Shown one piece after another: positions 45,761 through 59,696 of a stretch of 64,000 nucleotides of DNA; position 1 is the first letter of the stretch, and every line of letters starts with the position of its first letter. The position numbers were made by a program, and so were the translations under genes. Source of the DNA: Acephala macrosclerotiorum (Eukaryota; Ascomycota; Leotiomycetes; Helotiales; Mollisiaceae); contig MU119447.1 of assembly GCA_014904845.1 (NCBI GenBank), positions 22,681 to 86,680 of the forward strand. Reading direction: 5' to 3'. A model generated the notes under the pieces. It was not told where the DNA came from. It searched no databases and saw only the letters and a program-made list of their open reading frames with translations.

Positions 45761-48213
45761 ATGGCGACAACAATTTCAGATCCAACGATGAAGAAAGATA
45801 CAGTTCATCTTGAGCATGTTGAGGATCCTAAGGATAGGATTAATGTCTCTTTCTCGCAGAATATTAATGCGAAGTATTTCTTCCTTTTCTCCCGTCCCTC
45901 TCCTTCTCTTACTAACAAGAACAGAATCTGCAACCCCTTAGCCGGAATTCCCAAGCCCGAACTCCTCGCCAGCGTTGCTGAATTCTGCAACTCCTACGGA
46001 CTCCGTGAACACATCAGTATATTCGAGAAAGGCGCGCTCGTTGCGCAGAATCCAGACCATTTCGATGAAATTGTAGAACTAAATGCCGAAGACAAAGAGG
46101 CTCTCCAACGGGAAATAACGCATAAATGGCACCTCCCAAAAGATCTGTGGTGGACGATTGCGGTTTGTAGTTTGGGTTCTGCTCTCCAAGGGTATGTTCT
46201 TTCTCCATGATATGCTGAGGTTTGGGACCGGGAATGTACAGTGCTAACTAATTTGGATAGATGGGATAACACCGGTGCAAATGGAGCAAACCTCTCCTTC
46301 CCCGAAGAATTCGGCATCTCTCACAATTCCTGGCTTGTCGGCTTCATCAACAGCGCCCCCACCATATCCGGCCTCTTCGCAGCCTGGGCCGCTGATCCAC
46401 TCAACAACTGGCTCGGCCGACGAGGCGTGATCTTCTTCACAGGCCTCTTCTGTGTCTTCCCCGTCCTCGCTCAAGGCTTCACTCAAAACTGGTGGGGACT
46501 TCTCCTCTGTCGTCTCATCATCGGTATCGGTCTTGGTATCAAGATCACTACGATTCCTATCATGACTTCGGAGGTGGTACCTGCTGTTATTCGTAAGCCA
46601 CTCTCTACAACCCCTCTCCCGTTCCCTCAACTGGGTTAAAGTATGGCGTGAAGGAACTTCACGTTCTTAGAACATTGTCTTCGGCACGTGGTTGGAACGT
46701 CAAAAGAGTTTTGCTGACTTTGTGATCCTTCTGTGTAGGTGGTGGACTCGTCATGAGCTTTCAACTCTGGGTTGCGTTTGGGATCTTGATTGGATTTTGT
46801 TCTAACCTCATCTTCTACAACATCGGTCGGCTCGCGTGGCGATTCCAACTCGCTGCTGCGTTTGCTCCTGCTATTCCAGTTTTGATCCTGATTTGGTTCT
46901 GTCCAGGTACGCGCTTCCCCCACCCAAAAACCCCTCGTATCTAGCCTATCCATGTCTAACATCTCGCAGAATCTCCGCGTTGGCTGTTGAAGAAGTACCG
47001 TATCAAAGAATCATTCACTTCATTCTGTCGTCTTCGGAATACCGAGGTCATGGCAGCGCGAGATCTGGTACGGCCCCTTCCATTTTGCCTTTTCCATATG
47101 ATACGGATGGCAAAGGCTAATTGTGATTTAGTATTACGCATACAACCAATTCATAGTAGAACAAGAAGCCTTCGGCGGCTCTTCCTTCCTATCTCGCTTC
47201 GTCGACCTCTTCCGCGTTCCCCGCATCCGTCGCGCCACAATGGGTGGAGCAATCGTGATGACCGCTCAGCAATTTTCTGGAATTAATATCATGGTAAATC
47301 TTCTTCCTCTTGCTCTTCCGCTTCTCTAGCAACATTCTCATACCTATCACTCTTTGAATTAAAATAAAGGTGAAAACTGACGGAATGTATAGGCGTTCTA
47401 CTCCTCAACAATCTTCGCAGAAGCAGGCTACGACACGAAACAATGCCTCCTCGCCTCTTTCGGCTTCGGACTCGTGAACTTTATTTTCGCTTTCCCTGCT
47501 ATTTGGACCATTGATTCTTTCGGACGTCGAAACTTGCTACTGTTTACGTTTCCGAATATGGCTTGGTGTTTGATTGCTGGTGGACTTGCGTTTCTGCTTC
47601 CGGACAGTTCAGGAGCTAGACTACCTTTGATTGCTTTTTTCATCTACCTTTTTACTGCTTTTTACTCTCCAGGTAAGTAGCAATTTTCTTGACGCTACTT
47701 ATGGTGGATGACTGACAATGAGGCAGGGATCGGACCAGTGCCAAACGTCTATGCAGCAGAATGCTTCCCGCTCTCACATCGAGAGATTGGAGCTGCGAGT
47801 TGTATCTTCGTCAACAATGCGCTTTCGAGTATTCTTGGATTAACCTTCCCTTCCTTGCTGGCTGGTATCACACCCACAGGCGCTTTTGGATTTTATGCGG
47901 GGTTGAACATGTTGGCTTTTGTTATTATCTTCTTCTTTTTGCCGGAGACTAAGTGAGTTTACCCTTAGCTGTTTGAGAGAAGATTGCAGGAGCGTGAACT
48001 GATTTCGAATGTAGGCAACGCACACTCGAAGAACTAGACTACATCTTCGGTGTCCCAACTCGTCGTCACGCCTCGTATTATGCCTTTACCTGGTTCCCGT
48101 GGGCGGTGAAGAGGTATCTTTTCTTCCAGAGAAAGGCACAGTTGGAGCCGTTGTATCATCTTGAAGGCTTTGAGGGTCAGGGAACGATGGCGCCTGTTGG
48201 TGCTATTCATTGA
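45761..48213 (+). CDS. MFS sugar (hexose) transporter
   Basis: Nine exons: 45761-45873, 45925-46191, 46261-46592, 46739-46906, 46970-47067, 47132-47293, 47393-47672, 47727-47952, 48015-48213 (614 aa). Sugar-porter motifs are visible: [11 protein letters not shown] after helix 2, [56 protein letters not shown] and the final [15 protein letters not shown]. The roughly 110-residue N-terminus with [19 protein letters not shown] and the domain [26 protein letters not shown] belong to the fungal subgroup of hexose/myo-inositol-like porters. It imports a sugar with protons across the plasma membrane; substrate not known. Confidence 0.9.
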
Positions 48214-48639
48214 GTACTTGGTAGTATGGGAGGGCCCTGTTGGGGTGGTTGGGTGTGAAAGGACGTTAGCGAAGAACGTACTTGCGTCAGTCTCTATAAA
48301 CCCCGGGTGTGTCCGCAAACACACATCACCCTCGAGTTTCAAACGGACAGATGTAAATAGCCAGACCACTCTATTTTCTTCTTCTACAGTTCTGGGCGAA
48401 TGATCAACTCCTTTTTCGTATGTTTTCAATGCATCTATAGCTCTGATCGCTGAAGACGTTTTTAGCGGCATGACCGTTGTCAAGTGAGGCAGCAGGGGCT
48501 CATATGACTTCAAGATATCATGAAGTGCAAAGCACCAAGAGCACTCCATAAATAGGCTTGGTTCAATTGTGTCGGACACGTCTATAATTCTTGCTGCAAT
48601 AGTATGTATACATGTGAATCGTGTCTCAGCTAGGCTGAT

Positions 48640-49079
48640 GGAGTACCATTTCCCAAAGACAAGCGTTGGATCGTACTTCTTTTTCAACTCTCTCAAATTT
48701 TGCAAATTCTTTTCGAACATTTCTTCAACTCTCTCCAGTCCAGCACCAATGTTTGCGTCGTAACCTATTCTGTTTCCGGTCCTCATTTTCTGCCCCTCTC
48801 TGACTCTCTTAGCTTGTTTGTGATTATGCTAACGCCTTGCCTTATCGCCAAGTCACTGGCTGAATCATCGTATTGAGCTTCTACAAACGAGAGAATTCCC
48901 GGACGCTGAGAGGTAAGTGCTGTAGCAACGGCTGCGTCCCACTTTACCATACCGTAATCAACTTCTTCCTTCTTCCTCCCATTGCACCACTCTGTCATTC
49001 TGGAGACATTGTTTCTTAACCGGAATCTCGACACTTCCCATCCATCAAGCTCACGTGATCTCGCGCGGCCTTCGCTCAA
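48640..49079 (-). pseudogene. C-terminal fragment of an FAD-linked (BBE-type) oxidase
   Basis: The minus-strand frames 49079-48783 and 48786-48640 read together as the end of a berberine-bridge-like oxidase: a poorly conserved stretch, then NIGAGLERVEEMFEKNLQNLRELKKKYDPTLVFGKWYSI, where LRELKKKYDP..VF is the BBE-domain signature. The N-terminal FAD-binding domain is absent. It points toward the 3' end of the sugar transporter. Its frame runs on antisense to the transporter's last exon down to 48034, but that part has no recognisable domain. Confidence 0.4.
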
Positions 49080-49946
49080 GCTGGCTCAAGTTTATTCAAG
49101 TCTATTTACTTATTTTATTACATTGCTAACTTTTAACGAGGGGCTCGAAAAGGCTTTTTTTTTAGTTTAAAAATTTAAATATATTTTTTAATATATTTTT
49201 TAATTTATATAATTAATTATTATAATTTATTTATTTATATATAAAATATATTTATAAAGTATATTTAAATATTTTAAAAATTTATATATATATATATTTT
49301 TAAAAAGTTATAATATTATTTATTAAAATACAATTTCGTCCGACTAAAAAACTTTTAACTATTTTGTAATCCAAAATATATGCGCCAATACTTATAAAAG
49401 ACGATTAGTTATTTGGGCGAGGGTGAGGTAAGGGTTTTGGCAAGCCGTGCAGCAAAATAACCCGGCTGATATAGCCTCTTTTGAAGAGTCGTGCCTTCTA
49501 CTTCTAAACTAAACTTTTGAATAACCATATCATAGTTCATTGCTTTTTGATCCCACTTCTCTAATATTTATTCAATTATTTGACGGCCTGACGCACTGAT
49601 TTACTCGCCAGTCTAGTCACCTTATTTGGCGCGCTTATCACCTTCCCGTTTTCATCATCCGGAGAGAACGAAGTCGGACTTGCCGTGATGTTGAAGATAA
49701 GGAAGGCAACCTGGTCGGCTTCGCCAATTAAACGTGGGCCAACACGATGTCACCTTCCCAAAATGTGGGATGTGTTTATCCACAACCATTCACAAATCGA
49801 GATGCTTATCTTATCTATGATTCGCCGTAAGGCGCCAATGACTAGCGTCGTAGCTTGAGGTGCTTGAAGCTCTAAAAGACGGGGTCGTAGCTATTTATCC
49901 AAAAATCTCACGGCCTGCTTGCTTCTTCATTCTCTCCTCCGCAACA
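49080..49946. other. Intergenic with a small AT-rich patch
   Basis: 49155-49330 is AT-rich and may be a short RIP-mutated remnant. The rest is the promoter side of the permease gene. Confidence 0.45.
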
Positions 49947-52029
49947 ATGAGTCTTAAACCCGGAAATGGTGACCTTGCTGAGAAGCATGCCAACGCTGCT
50001 CCGGGCTATGAGCCCACACGCGATGGGCACTTCAGTAGTGACCCAGAAAATATGGTCGTACCAAACGAGAACATGCTTCACCAAGACCTGAAAGGCAGAC
50101 ACATGCAGATGATTGCCATGCAAGTTCAGCACTCTGAACCGTCATCTGTATACTAACGTATGCATATAGTGGTGGTGCAATTGGTGCTGGCCTGTTTGTT
50201 AGCTCTGGCGGTGCTTTCCAGACTGGTGGACCCGCTTCTGTGCTTCTTGGTTTCATGATTGTTGGTACGTTATATGCTATTAGAATTGCGACGTGGTAAT
50301 TAACATGAGTTTAGGCGGCATGATGTATGCTTCTTTGATGCTGAAAGGCTTTGTCCTCATCTAACTTAGTCATTTAGTTACCTCGTGATGCAAGCTCTCG
50401 CAGAATTGGCTGTCATGTACCCGGTCAACGGAGCCTTCACTATGTACATCTGCCGCTTCGTTGATCCCTCTTGGGGTTTCGCTTGCGGCTGGCAGTATGC
50501 TATCAGCTGGCTGACTGTCCTTCCTTTTGAGATCTCAGCTGCTTGCAACATTATCCACTACTGGCCCGGATCGGAGGGCATCAACAACAGTGCTTGGATC
50601 GTCCCGCTGCTTGTCGCTTTGGTTGCCATCCAGATCTTTGGCGTGAAGGGCTATGGCGAGGCGAGTTTACCGAAACTATTCTAAGGACCGAGTTAATTGG
50701 AACAGGTCGAGTTCGTCCTCAGTGTTATTAAGATCACCGCTTGCATAGGCTTCATAATTCTCGGAATAATCATTGACTGCGGCGGCGTCCCAACAGACAC
50801 CAGAGGCTATATTGGTGCAAAATACTGGTATGCTCAAACTTTCGATGTGGCTACTAGCAAGGCTAATAACGCAATATAGGCACTCGCCTGAGACAGCATT
50901 CCTCAACGGCTTCCACGGCTTCTGTACTGTTTTCGTTACAGCGTCGTTCGCCTATACTGGCACTGAGCTCACTGGACTAGCTGCTGCCGAGACAGCTAAC
51001 CCTAGAAAGGAAATTCCAAGAGCTTCCAAGCAGGTTGTTTGGCGTCTCGCCATTTTCTATATCGTCAACCTCTTCCTTATTGGGTTGATTGTACCAGCCG
51101 ACAGTCCTTTGTATAGTGGCGAAGGTTCCGAATCCCGTCACTCACCTTTCGTCATCGCCATTCAGCTCGCTAACATCAAGATCCTCCCATCGATTTTCAA
51201 CGCTGTTATCTTGATTTCTGTCATGAGTGTCGCCAACTCCTGCACTTTCGGCTCGACTCGCACGATGCAGGCTCTGGCCGCAAATGGTGCATACACCGTT
51301 CCATAACTTTCACATAACGCTAACTTCATACACAGGCATGGGTCCCAAGTTGTTTGCTTATGTTGACAAAAAGGGACGCCCTGTTACTGTGGTCGTCCTT
51401 CAACTCCTCTTTGGATGCTTAGCTTTCATCAACTTGGCGCCGAATGGTGGAGTTATTTTTAATTGGCTTTTATCATTGTCAGGTCTTTCCATACTCTTTA
51501 TTTATGGCAGTATTGCTCTGGCTCATATTCGCTTCCGCCAGGCCTGGTAAGCTCCAAACTGCACTATCGGATGGCTACTCAGTGACTAACTACTTGTAGG
51601 GCCGCCAATGGTCATTCCGTAGACGAACTGCCCTTCAAGGCCGCCTTCGGTGTTTGGGGCTCCTGGGTGTGCTTGATCATCAACGTCCTCTGCCTTATCG
51701 CACAATTCTACGTCGCGCTGTACCCAGTCGGGGGCCCCAACTTGGATCCTACAACGTTCTTCGAACTATACCTCGCCGGTCCTTTCCTTATCTTCCTATA
51801 CTTAACCTGGAAGGCCTACAGCTGGTTCGTCCGACCAGAAGATCGCCCACTATACGTCAGAATAAAGGATATTGATATCTACACTGGTATGAGAGAGAAT
51901 CAGCTATCCATTAGTGGTGCAGATGTCTCGGAGGAGCAGAGACGCGCTAGCGTCGCCGAAATGCATGATGGGGAGAAGAAAAGAGGTCCTAAGGATTACA
52001 TCATGGGTGCTATCAGAAATGTTATTTAA
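49947..52029 (+). CDS. Amino-acid permease (yeast amino-acid transporter family)
   Basis: Eight exons: 49947-50119, 50170-50264, 50315-50324, 50378-50660, 50706-50827, 50880-51286, 51336-51546, 51600-52029 (576 aa). The first intron starts GCAAGT and the fourth GCGAGT; using GC-AG ends restores HMQMIAIGGAIGAGLFVSSG and GYGEVEFVLSVIKI, both conserved in this family. Exon 3 is only 10 nt. Other family motifs: YLVMQALAELAVMYPVNGAF, RFVDPSWGFACGWQYAISW, TELTGLAAAETANPRKEIPRA, SCTFGSTRTMQALAANG and MGPKLFAYVDKKGRP. About 12 membrane helices, cytoplasmic N- and C-tails. It imports amino acids across the plasma membrane; specificity not assigned. Confidence 0.9.
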
Positions 52030-52129
52030 ATTGTCGCAATTCGGTAAAGAAGTCTTTTTAATAGTGTTGTAAGTTTTAGAGTACGGGCTGTCGAAAGTCA
52101 AAGGTCGATGTTTTACTCTGGAAATGATT
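52030..52129. other. 3' flank of permease gene
   Basis: Short spacer before the repeat block. Confidence 0.4.
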
Positions 52130-55100
52130 GCTGGTACGTCCGGGGGTAATCACAAAACACTAAGATCTTAGTCTGGTGTCGATGATTCAATTCTGTTTGC
52201 CCCTTTCTAGAGGGGGCACTTAGCTACCTATATAATTAAAGAGATTAGACTTTGAGACAGTGGTTACTAGGGGGATGGGATTAAAGCTCCGACTTTTTAT
52301 TTATCCCCTTATTTATCCTTTTACCCGACCGTTAAACGACCACTTAATTGGACCGACACTAGTAATTCTCTTTTTAAAAGGAAACGCTTTTTTTAACTCG
52401 TAAATTATAAAAAAAAAAAAAAACTAATTATAATTATAATATAATATTACGTAATTAAACGTAAAAAAGAAAATTAATTATAAATCGATCGTTATTATAT
52501 ATTATAATATTTAATTAAATTAAATTTAAAAAACTTTTTTTAAACTCGATATTTATAATTTTCGAATTAATTAAAATTTTCGTTTTAAAAATATTAAAAA
52601 ATATCGAAATATTAAAATATTAAAATAATAATTATACGTTTTTTTTTACGTTATTTTTTTTACGTTATTTTTTTTACGTTATTTTTTTTAATAATTATTT
52701 TTTTTAACGATTATTTTTTTTATTATTTTTATTTTTATTAAATAATTTTTAAATTTTAAAACGTTATATTTATTTTTATATTTTAATATTAAAAAATTAA
52801 ATTATTATTTTTAAAAGTTTTTTATATTTATATAATTATTTAATAATTATAATATTAATTATAAATTTTTTTTTAATATTATTAAATTTAATTTTAATCG
52901 TTTTATAATAAAATCGAAAATAATAAAAATTAAAATTATATAAATAATTTTTTTATATTTAATAAAATTTTAATAAAATATATTATTTTATAAATCGAAT
53001 TATTTATTATTAAAAACGATAATATATTTAATTTATAAATTAATATTTTTATTTATAATAAAAAAATCGTTTATAAAAACCAAAAATTTTATTAAATATA
53101 AATTTAAATAAAAAAATTAAAATTTATAATTAAAATTATTTATTTATATATTATATATAATTTTTAATTAATAAATAAAATATATTATTTAAAATACGTT
53201 TATTTATAAAAATATAATTTAAATATTTAAATTTTTTTTTTTTTAATTTTATTTATTATTAATTTATATTTATTAAATAATAAAAAAATATTTAATATAA
53301 AAATTTTTATAAATTTAATTAATAATTTAATTTTTTAAATAAATATATTATTAATTTATATATTAATTATTTTAAATAAAATATATTTATTTTTTATTAT
53401 AAATAAATAAAAATCGAAAATTAAAAATTTTATTAAAAATTTATTTTTATAATAAATAAAATATTTTTTTCGTATTGAAAAAAAAAAATTTAATTCGTCG
53501 ATTTATAAACGAATTAATTAATAAACGAAATTTTTTTTTTATTCGACGTATATTTTATTTTATAATTTTATATAAACGTTTTTATAAAAAAATTATAAAA
53601 TTTTTAATTTTAATAATTTATTTTTATTTTAAATTAAAATTTTTTAATTTAAATATTTTATAAATATTTAAAATTAATATAATTATTAATAAATTAATAA
53701 ACTTTTTAATATTTAAAATAAAAATGTATTTTTAAAATTTTATATTAAAATTTTTTTTTTAAAATTCTCGTTTTTATATTTAATTATTTTTAATTATTTT
53801 TTTTTAAATATTTTAATATTTAAAATAAAAACGTATTTTTAATAAAATTTTATATTAAAAAAATAATATTAAATTATTATAATTATATTTATTAAAAAAA
53901 ACCTTTTAAATTTTTTTTTAAAATTATATAATATTAAAAAAATAATTATTAATTTTAATATTTAAAATAAAAATTTATTTAAATAAATTTATAATTATTA
54001 TTTTAAAAATAACGTTTAATAAAAATTTAATAAAAATAATACGTATTAATAAAATTATTAATTATATATATATTTATATAATATTTTTTAAATTTAAAAA
54101 ATAAAAATAAAATAATAATAATTTATTAATTAATATATTAAATAATAAAAAATTATAAGAAATTATTTATTTATATTTTTTTTAATTAAATAAATTTTAA
54201 ACTTTTTATATTTTTATAAATTATTATATAAATATATTTATCGAAATTAAAAATGTAAATTTTTTTTATTATAATTCGAAATAAATATAAATTTTTTATT
54301 ATTTATTATTAATAATATATATAATTTTTTATTTATTTATAAAACGTTATTAATTTAATAAATAATATAATTTTATTATAATAATATTTTCGAATTATAA
54401 TTATTATTTAAAATAGTTTTTTTTATAAATTATATTTTTTTTAAAATAATATATTATATATATATTTTAATAAAACGTAATATTTTTTTATTAAATTAAT
54501 TAAATTATAATTTTTTATGAATATAATTTTTAAATTAATATTTATATTTTTAATATTATTATAAATTTTTTAAAATTAAAATTCGTTTTAAAATTATAAA
54601 TAATAAATATTAATAATTTAAAATAAATATTAATTTAATACGTTTAAAAAACGTTTTATATTTTTTTTTATTAATATATTAATAAAAAGTTTTATAATTT
54701 AAAATATTAATTTTTTATCGATTTATAATATATTTAAATAAACGAAATAATTAAAATTATAATCGTCGTATAATATAAATTTAAAACGATTAAAAAAATT
54801 ATTATTTATTTAATATTATTAATAAAAATTTTTAATTTTTTTAATTTTTTTAAAATTTATAAAATAATTAATCGTTTATATAATATCGTTTTTAAATAAA
54901 ATTTTTTTAACGAATTTAATAATAAATTATTTATAATTTTTTAAAAATATTATATATATATATTTAATTATATTTTAATAAAAAATTTTTTAATTATAAA
55001 AGTTTTAAAAATTGTTTTTATTTTTATTTAAAATAAAATTATATTATAAACGTTTTTATATACGATTTAAAAATTCGTCGACGATCGAAAAAACGTTTAA

Positions 55101-58100
55101 TAATATTTTAATATATTTTAATAAATATAATAATTTTTATTTATATATTCAAATATAAATTAAATTATTTTTAAATTAATTTTTAATATAATATTTTAAA
55201 ATATTTAAAAATCGTTTTATTTAAATTTTATATTTAAATTATAACGAATATAATAATATTTTATTAATTAAATATTCGATTTTAACGTTTTTTAATTTTT
55301 TAATTTAATATTTATTTTAAAATATTTAAATAAATATATTAAATAAATTTTTATTAAAATAACGAATTTTTATTTAAATTCGTTTAATAATTAAAAAAAA
55401 TAAAATTTTTTTTTAATATTTTTTTTAATTTTTAATAATATTAATAATAATAAAATTAATATTAAATATTAAAATTTTAAAATCGAATTAAATAATAAAA
55501 TATTTATTAAATATTATATATTTTAAAAATATTATTAATAATAATTTTAATTAAAACTCTTCGTATAATAATTTTTATATAATTAATAATTTTATTAAAA
55601 TTTTTATTTATAAATATTTAAATTTATTTTTTTTAATTTTTTAATCGAATTATTTTTTAAATAATTATTTTTAATATTTATAAAATTATTAAATTTATTT
55701 ATATTATAAAAACGTAAATTTTATTATTATAAAAAAAAATTTATAAATTAATTTTTATATTTTATACGATTTATACGAATTAAATTTTTTTTATTCGTAA
55801 AAAACGTTTTATTATAATAAATTAAATTTAATAAATATTATAATATAATTATTAAATTTCGTATAATATTAAATTTTATATTATATTTAAAAAATTATTT
55901 TAATAATAATAAATAAATTATAATTAAATATTTATTATTAATACGTAATAATATAAAAAGTTTATTAAAAAAAATAAACTAAAAAATAAACTAATCGAAT
56001 TGAATTTATTAAAACTTAAAAAAAAAAATTAAATCGAGCGATTATTCGATTTTTATAATTCGATTAATATCGAACTAAAAACGAACTACGTAATAGCGTT
56101 TTATAATATTATTTTCTCTTTAAAATGTTTTTAAAAATTTTAAAAATTTTAATAAATATATATAATTTAATATATTACAATTTTTTTAATTTTCGTTTTT
56201 ATTTTTTTTATCGATTTTCGATTCGTTGTTTATATTTATAAAATTATTATTTTTATTTTTATTAAAACTTTTAAAAAAATTTTCGTTCTCGTTTATTATT
56301 ATTATTTTTATTAGTTTATCGATTTTTCGACGTCGTATATTAATATCGATATATAAACGAATAAAAAATAAACGATTTAATTTTTGTATATTATTAAAAA
56401 TATTATTATTTAAAATTAAAATTAATTTATTCGTAATACGAATATCGACGTTTAAAATAAAATCAAATATTTATCGAATTATTTTAAATAAACGAAAAAA
56501 AAAATATTTGAATTCGTTTGTAAAAATATAATATATAATTTTTTTTATTAGTAATCGTAATATTTAATTAAAGTATTATACGTAAAAACGAGTTTTTATT
56601 AATTATATTAATCGTTTAAAATTTATATATTTATAATTTTTCTCGTTTTTCTCGTTATAATTTAAAAAAATTACTAAGAAATTATCGTTATAAATTTTTT
56701 TTCGATTAATAAAATATTTTTTTCGTAAATTTATATTTATTTTTTATATACGAATTTCGTTTTAATTTTTAATATCGCGAATATAATTTTTAAAAATATT
56801 AATTAATTTTTTTTTTATATTAAATAAAATTTAAATTTCAATTTTAATAAAAATATTATATATAATATTAAAATTTTTTTCAAATTTTAATACTCGTTTT
56901 AATATAACGTTAATTGTAATCGTTAAAATTTAATCGTTAATAAAAATTGCGTTTAAAAAACTTTTTTCGTTTAAATTAATTTATTTTATTATTAAATCGA
57001 TTAAATAATTATTATTTTCATTTAAAATTTAAACGTTTTTTCACGTTATTTCGTTTTTTGATTTTAAAATAAAACGATTTTATATTTAATCGTGATTTTT
57101 TATTTCTTTTTATTTAATCGCGAATATTAAATTTTCGTATTTTATTATATCGTTTTTTTTTTTTCAAAATTAATTATTTATTTTTATTTAAAAAGTTTTT
57201 ATCGTATATATTTTTATTTATTAAAAAGATTTCGAAATTGTTTATCGAATTTTTTTAAACTTTTTTTATTATTAGTTTTAATTTAATTAAAAAATCAAAC
57301 AATTTATAAAAATTAATAATTTTTTTTTTAATAATTTTTTAATAAAAACTTTTTTTTTTATTTTAAAAAATATTTTAAATAATTTTTTTTATTTTAATAT
57401 AAATATTATTATTTTTTTCGTTTATAAAATATTAAAAAAAAGAAAAAATTTAAAATAAAAACTTTTATTAATCGAATTCGATTTAAAAAATAGTATTTAT
57501 TATTAAAAATTTTTATTAATCGAATTTAATATTTCGAATTATTTTTTTTTCGATTTTAAATTTTTTTTTTATTATTTAATCGATAATAACTTAAAAAAAA
57601 AATAATATCATATAATTTTTATTACTTATTAAAATTATTAATATATTTAAAAAACTTCGAAAATTATATTTTAATTTAAATCGTATTATTATAAAAACTT
57701 TTTAAATTCGTAATAATTTTAATTATTTTTCGTTTAATAATAATTGTTTATATATATTATTATTATAATTTAATTTTATAATAATTTACTATTTAAACGA
57801 TTTTCTTTGTATTCGAATAACTTTTTATTATATAAATATATTAATATTTTTTTGTACGTATTTTTATTAATATTAATTACAATTATAAATTTATTATTGA
57901 TTTTTTTAAAAACTTATAAATTTAATACGATCGTTTTATTGTTTATTTACGCGTTTAAATTTAAATCGTTGAAAACGTTTATTAATTAAAATAAATCGAA
58001 AATGTTTTAAAAATATTTATTAATAATATTAAAAGTAATTCTTTGTACGAATTTATTGTTTTTCGAAAAAAATTATATTATATTTATTATAATTTTATTA

Positions 58101-59696
58101 TTATTAAAAAACGTTACGTATATATTTTATATAAATAATAAATCGAATTTTACGAATAAAATTAAAATCTATTATTAATAATAAAAAAAAAAAATTCTTT
58201 TAATTAATTTTATTGATTAAAATAATAGTAATAACGAAATACGTTAATTCTATGATCGAAATTACAAAAAAAAAATTTTTTTTTTTAATTACGTTTTAAT
58301 CGACGTATATTATTATATAATATAAATAATTATTTTTTTATTAATATATATACAATAATATTATTTTTATTTTTTTAACAAAAGTAAATTTTATTTTTTA
58401 ACGTTAAATTTCGATTTAAAAAAATATTTCTTATAATATTTAACGATGATTTTTATAATATATTTTAAATTTTTCGTTTTATATTAATTATTATAATTAA
58501 AACTCTAATTTTTCTATTTTATTAAATAATAATATTTTTATTAATAATATTTTCTTTTAAAATCGATAATTTTTTTTTATTTTTATTTTTTTTTTTCGTT
58601 TTTTAAATCGTTTATAATTAATTCGAATTTTAATTTTATTACGATTTCGTTTTTCGATTTTTCTCGAAAACGTTTTTAAAAAAGCGATAATAAATTAATA
58701 TAAAAAACGTTATAATAATTTCAAATTTTTAATAATTTGATTTTATAAATTTATAATTCAATTTATTTTTTTATTTTAAACGAATCAATATATTTGAAAT
58801 TTAATTTCTTATACGATTAATTAAATATTAAATTTTTAATATTAAATATAATACGATTTTCGACTTTGAATTTAATTTTTTTATATTTCGCGTTATAATA
58901 TTTCGTTTATACGTTTTATATATAAATAAAAATGTTTTAAAATTTATATTAAATATTTTTTAAACGACTTACGAATTTATATATTAATTTCGATTTATAA
59001 TATAAAAAATTGCGAATTTAATATAATTTTATTATTTTTTTATTAATTTCGAAAAAAAAATATTAATTATTAATAAAAAACTATTATTTTAATAATATTT
59101 AATTAAATTAAATTAATCGATTTAATCGTTTTATTCGAAGTTTATAAATATTCGAAAATAATATTTTAAAATAAAATTTATTCGTTTTATAAATTCGTTT
59201 ATTTACAAATAAAATATTATAAATTCTTTTTTAAATATATTTATTAAATTAATAAAAATCGATTAAAAATTAAAAATAAATAATTTCGTACGATTCGTAA
59301 TAATATCGTTTAATATATTATATTTAAAAAATATATATTTCAAAAATACATAAACGAATTATTTTAATAATATATTTTTTCGAATTAATACAATTTTTAT
59401 TTTTTTTGTCAATTTATTAATAATAATAAATTTAATATTGTAAATTAATTTTAATTCGTTTTTTTTACTTGTGAAATTTATAAATTTTTTAAATAATAAT
59501 AAATCGATTATTATATTAAAAATCGAAATTAATATTAATTTATTAATAATTATAATTCGTTTCGATTTATTTTTTTAGTAAATAATATAAAATTTAACGT
59601 AATTCTTTATATCGACGTTTATATTTTTTTAATATAATAATTTTTTTATAATTAAAAAACTTCGATTTTTATTAAAATTATTAAAACGTTCGAAAA
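52130..59696. repeat. RIP-mutated long repeat, copy 1
   Basis: The left end (52130-52420) is moderately GC and reads TCTGGTGTCGATGATTCAAT..., matched at 59730 by TCTGATATCAATAATTCAAT. From about 52430 on, A+T is extreme and almost every remaining C or G lies in a CpG. Matches to copy 2 continue inside: 52500-52640 with about 60050-60200, 53050 with about 60770, 54070 with about 61490, 54440 with about 62615, 54870 with about 63740. A 14-15 bp tandem run ACGTTATTTTTTTT (x4) lies at about 52637-52692. No gene is readable; short frames here are artefacts of composition. Confidence 0.75.
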
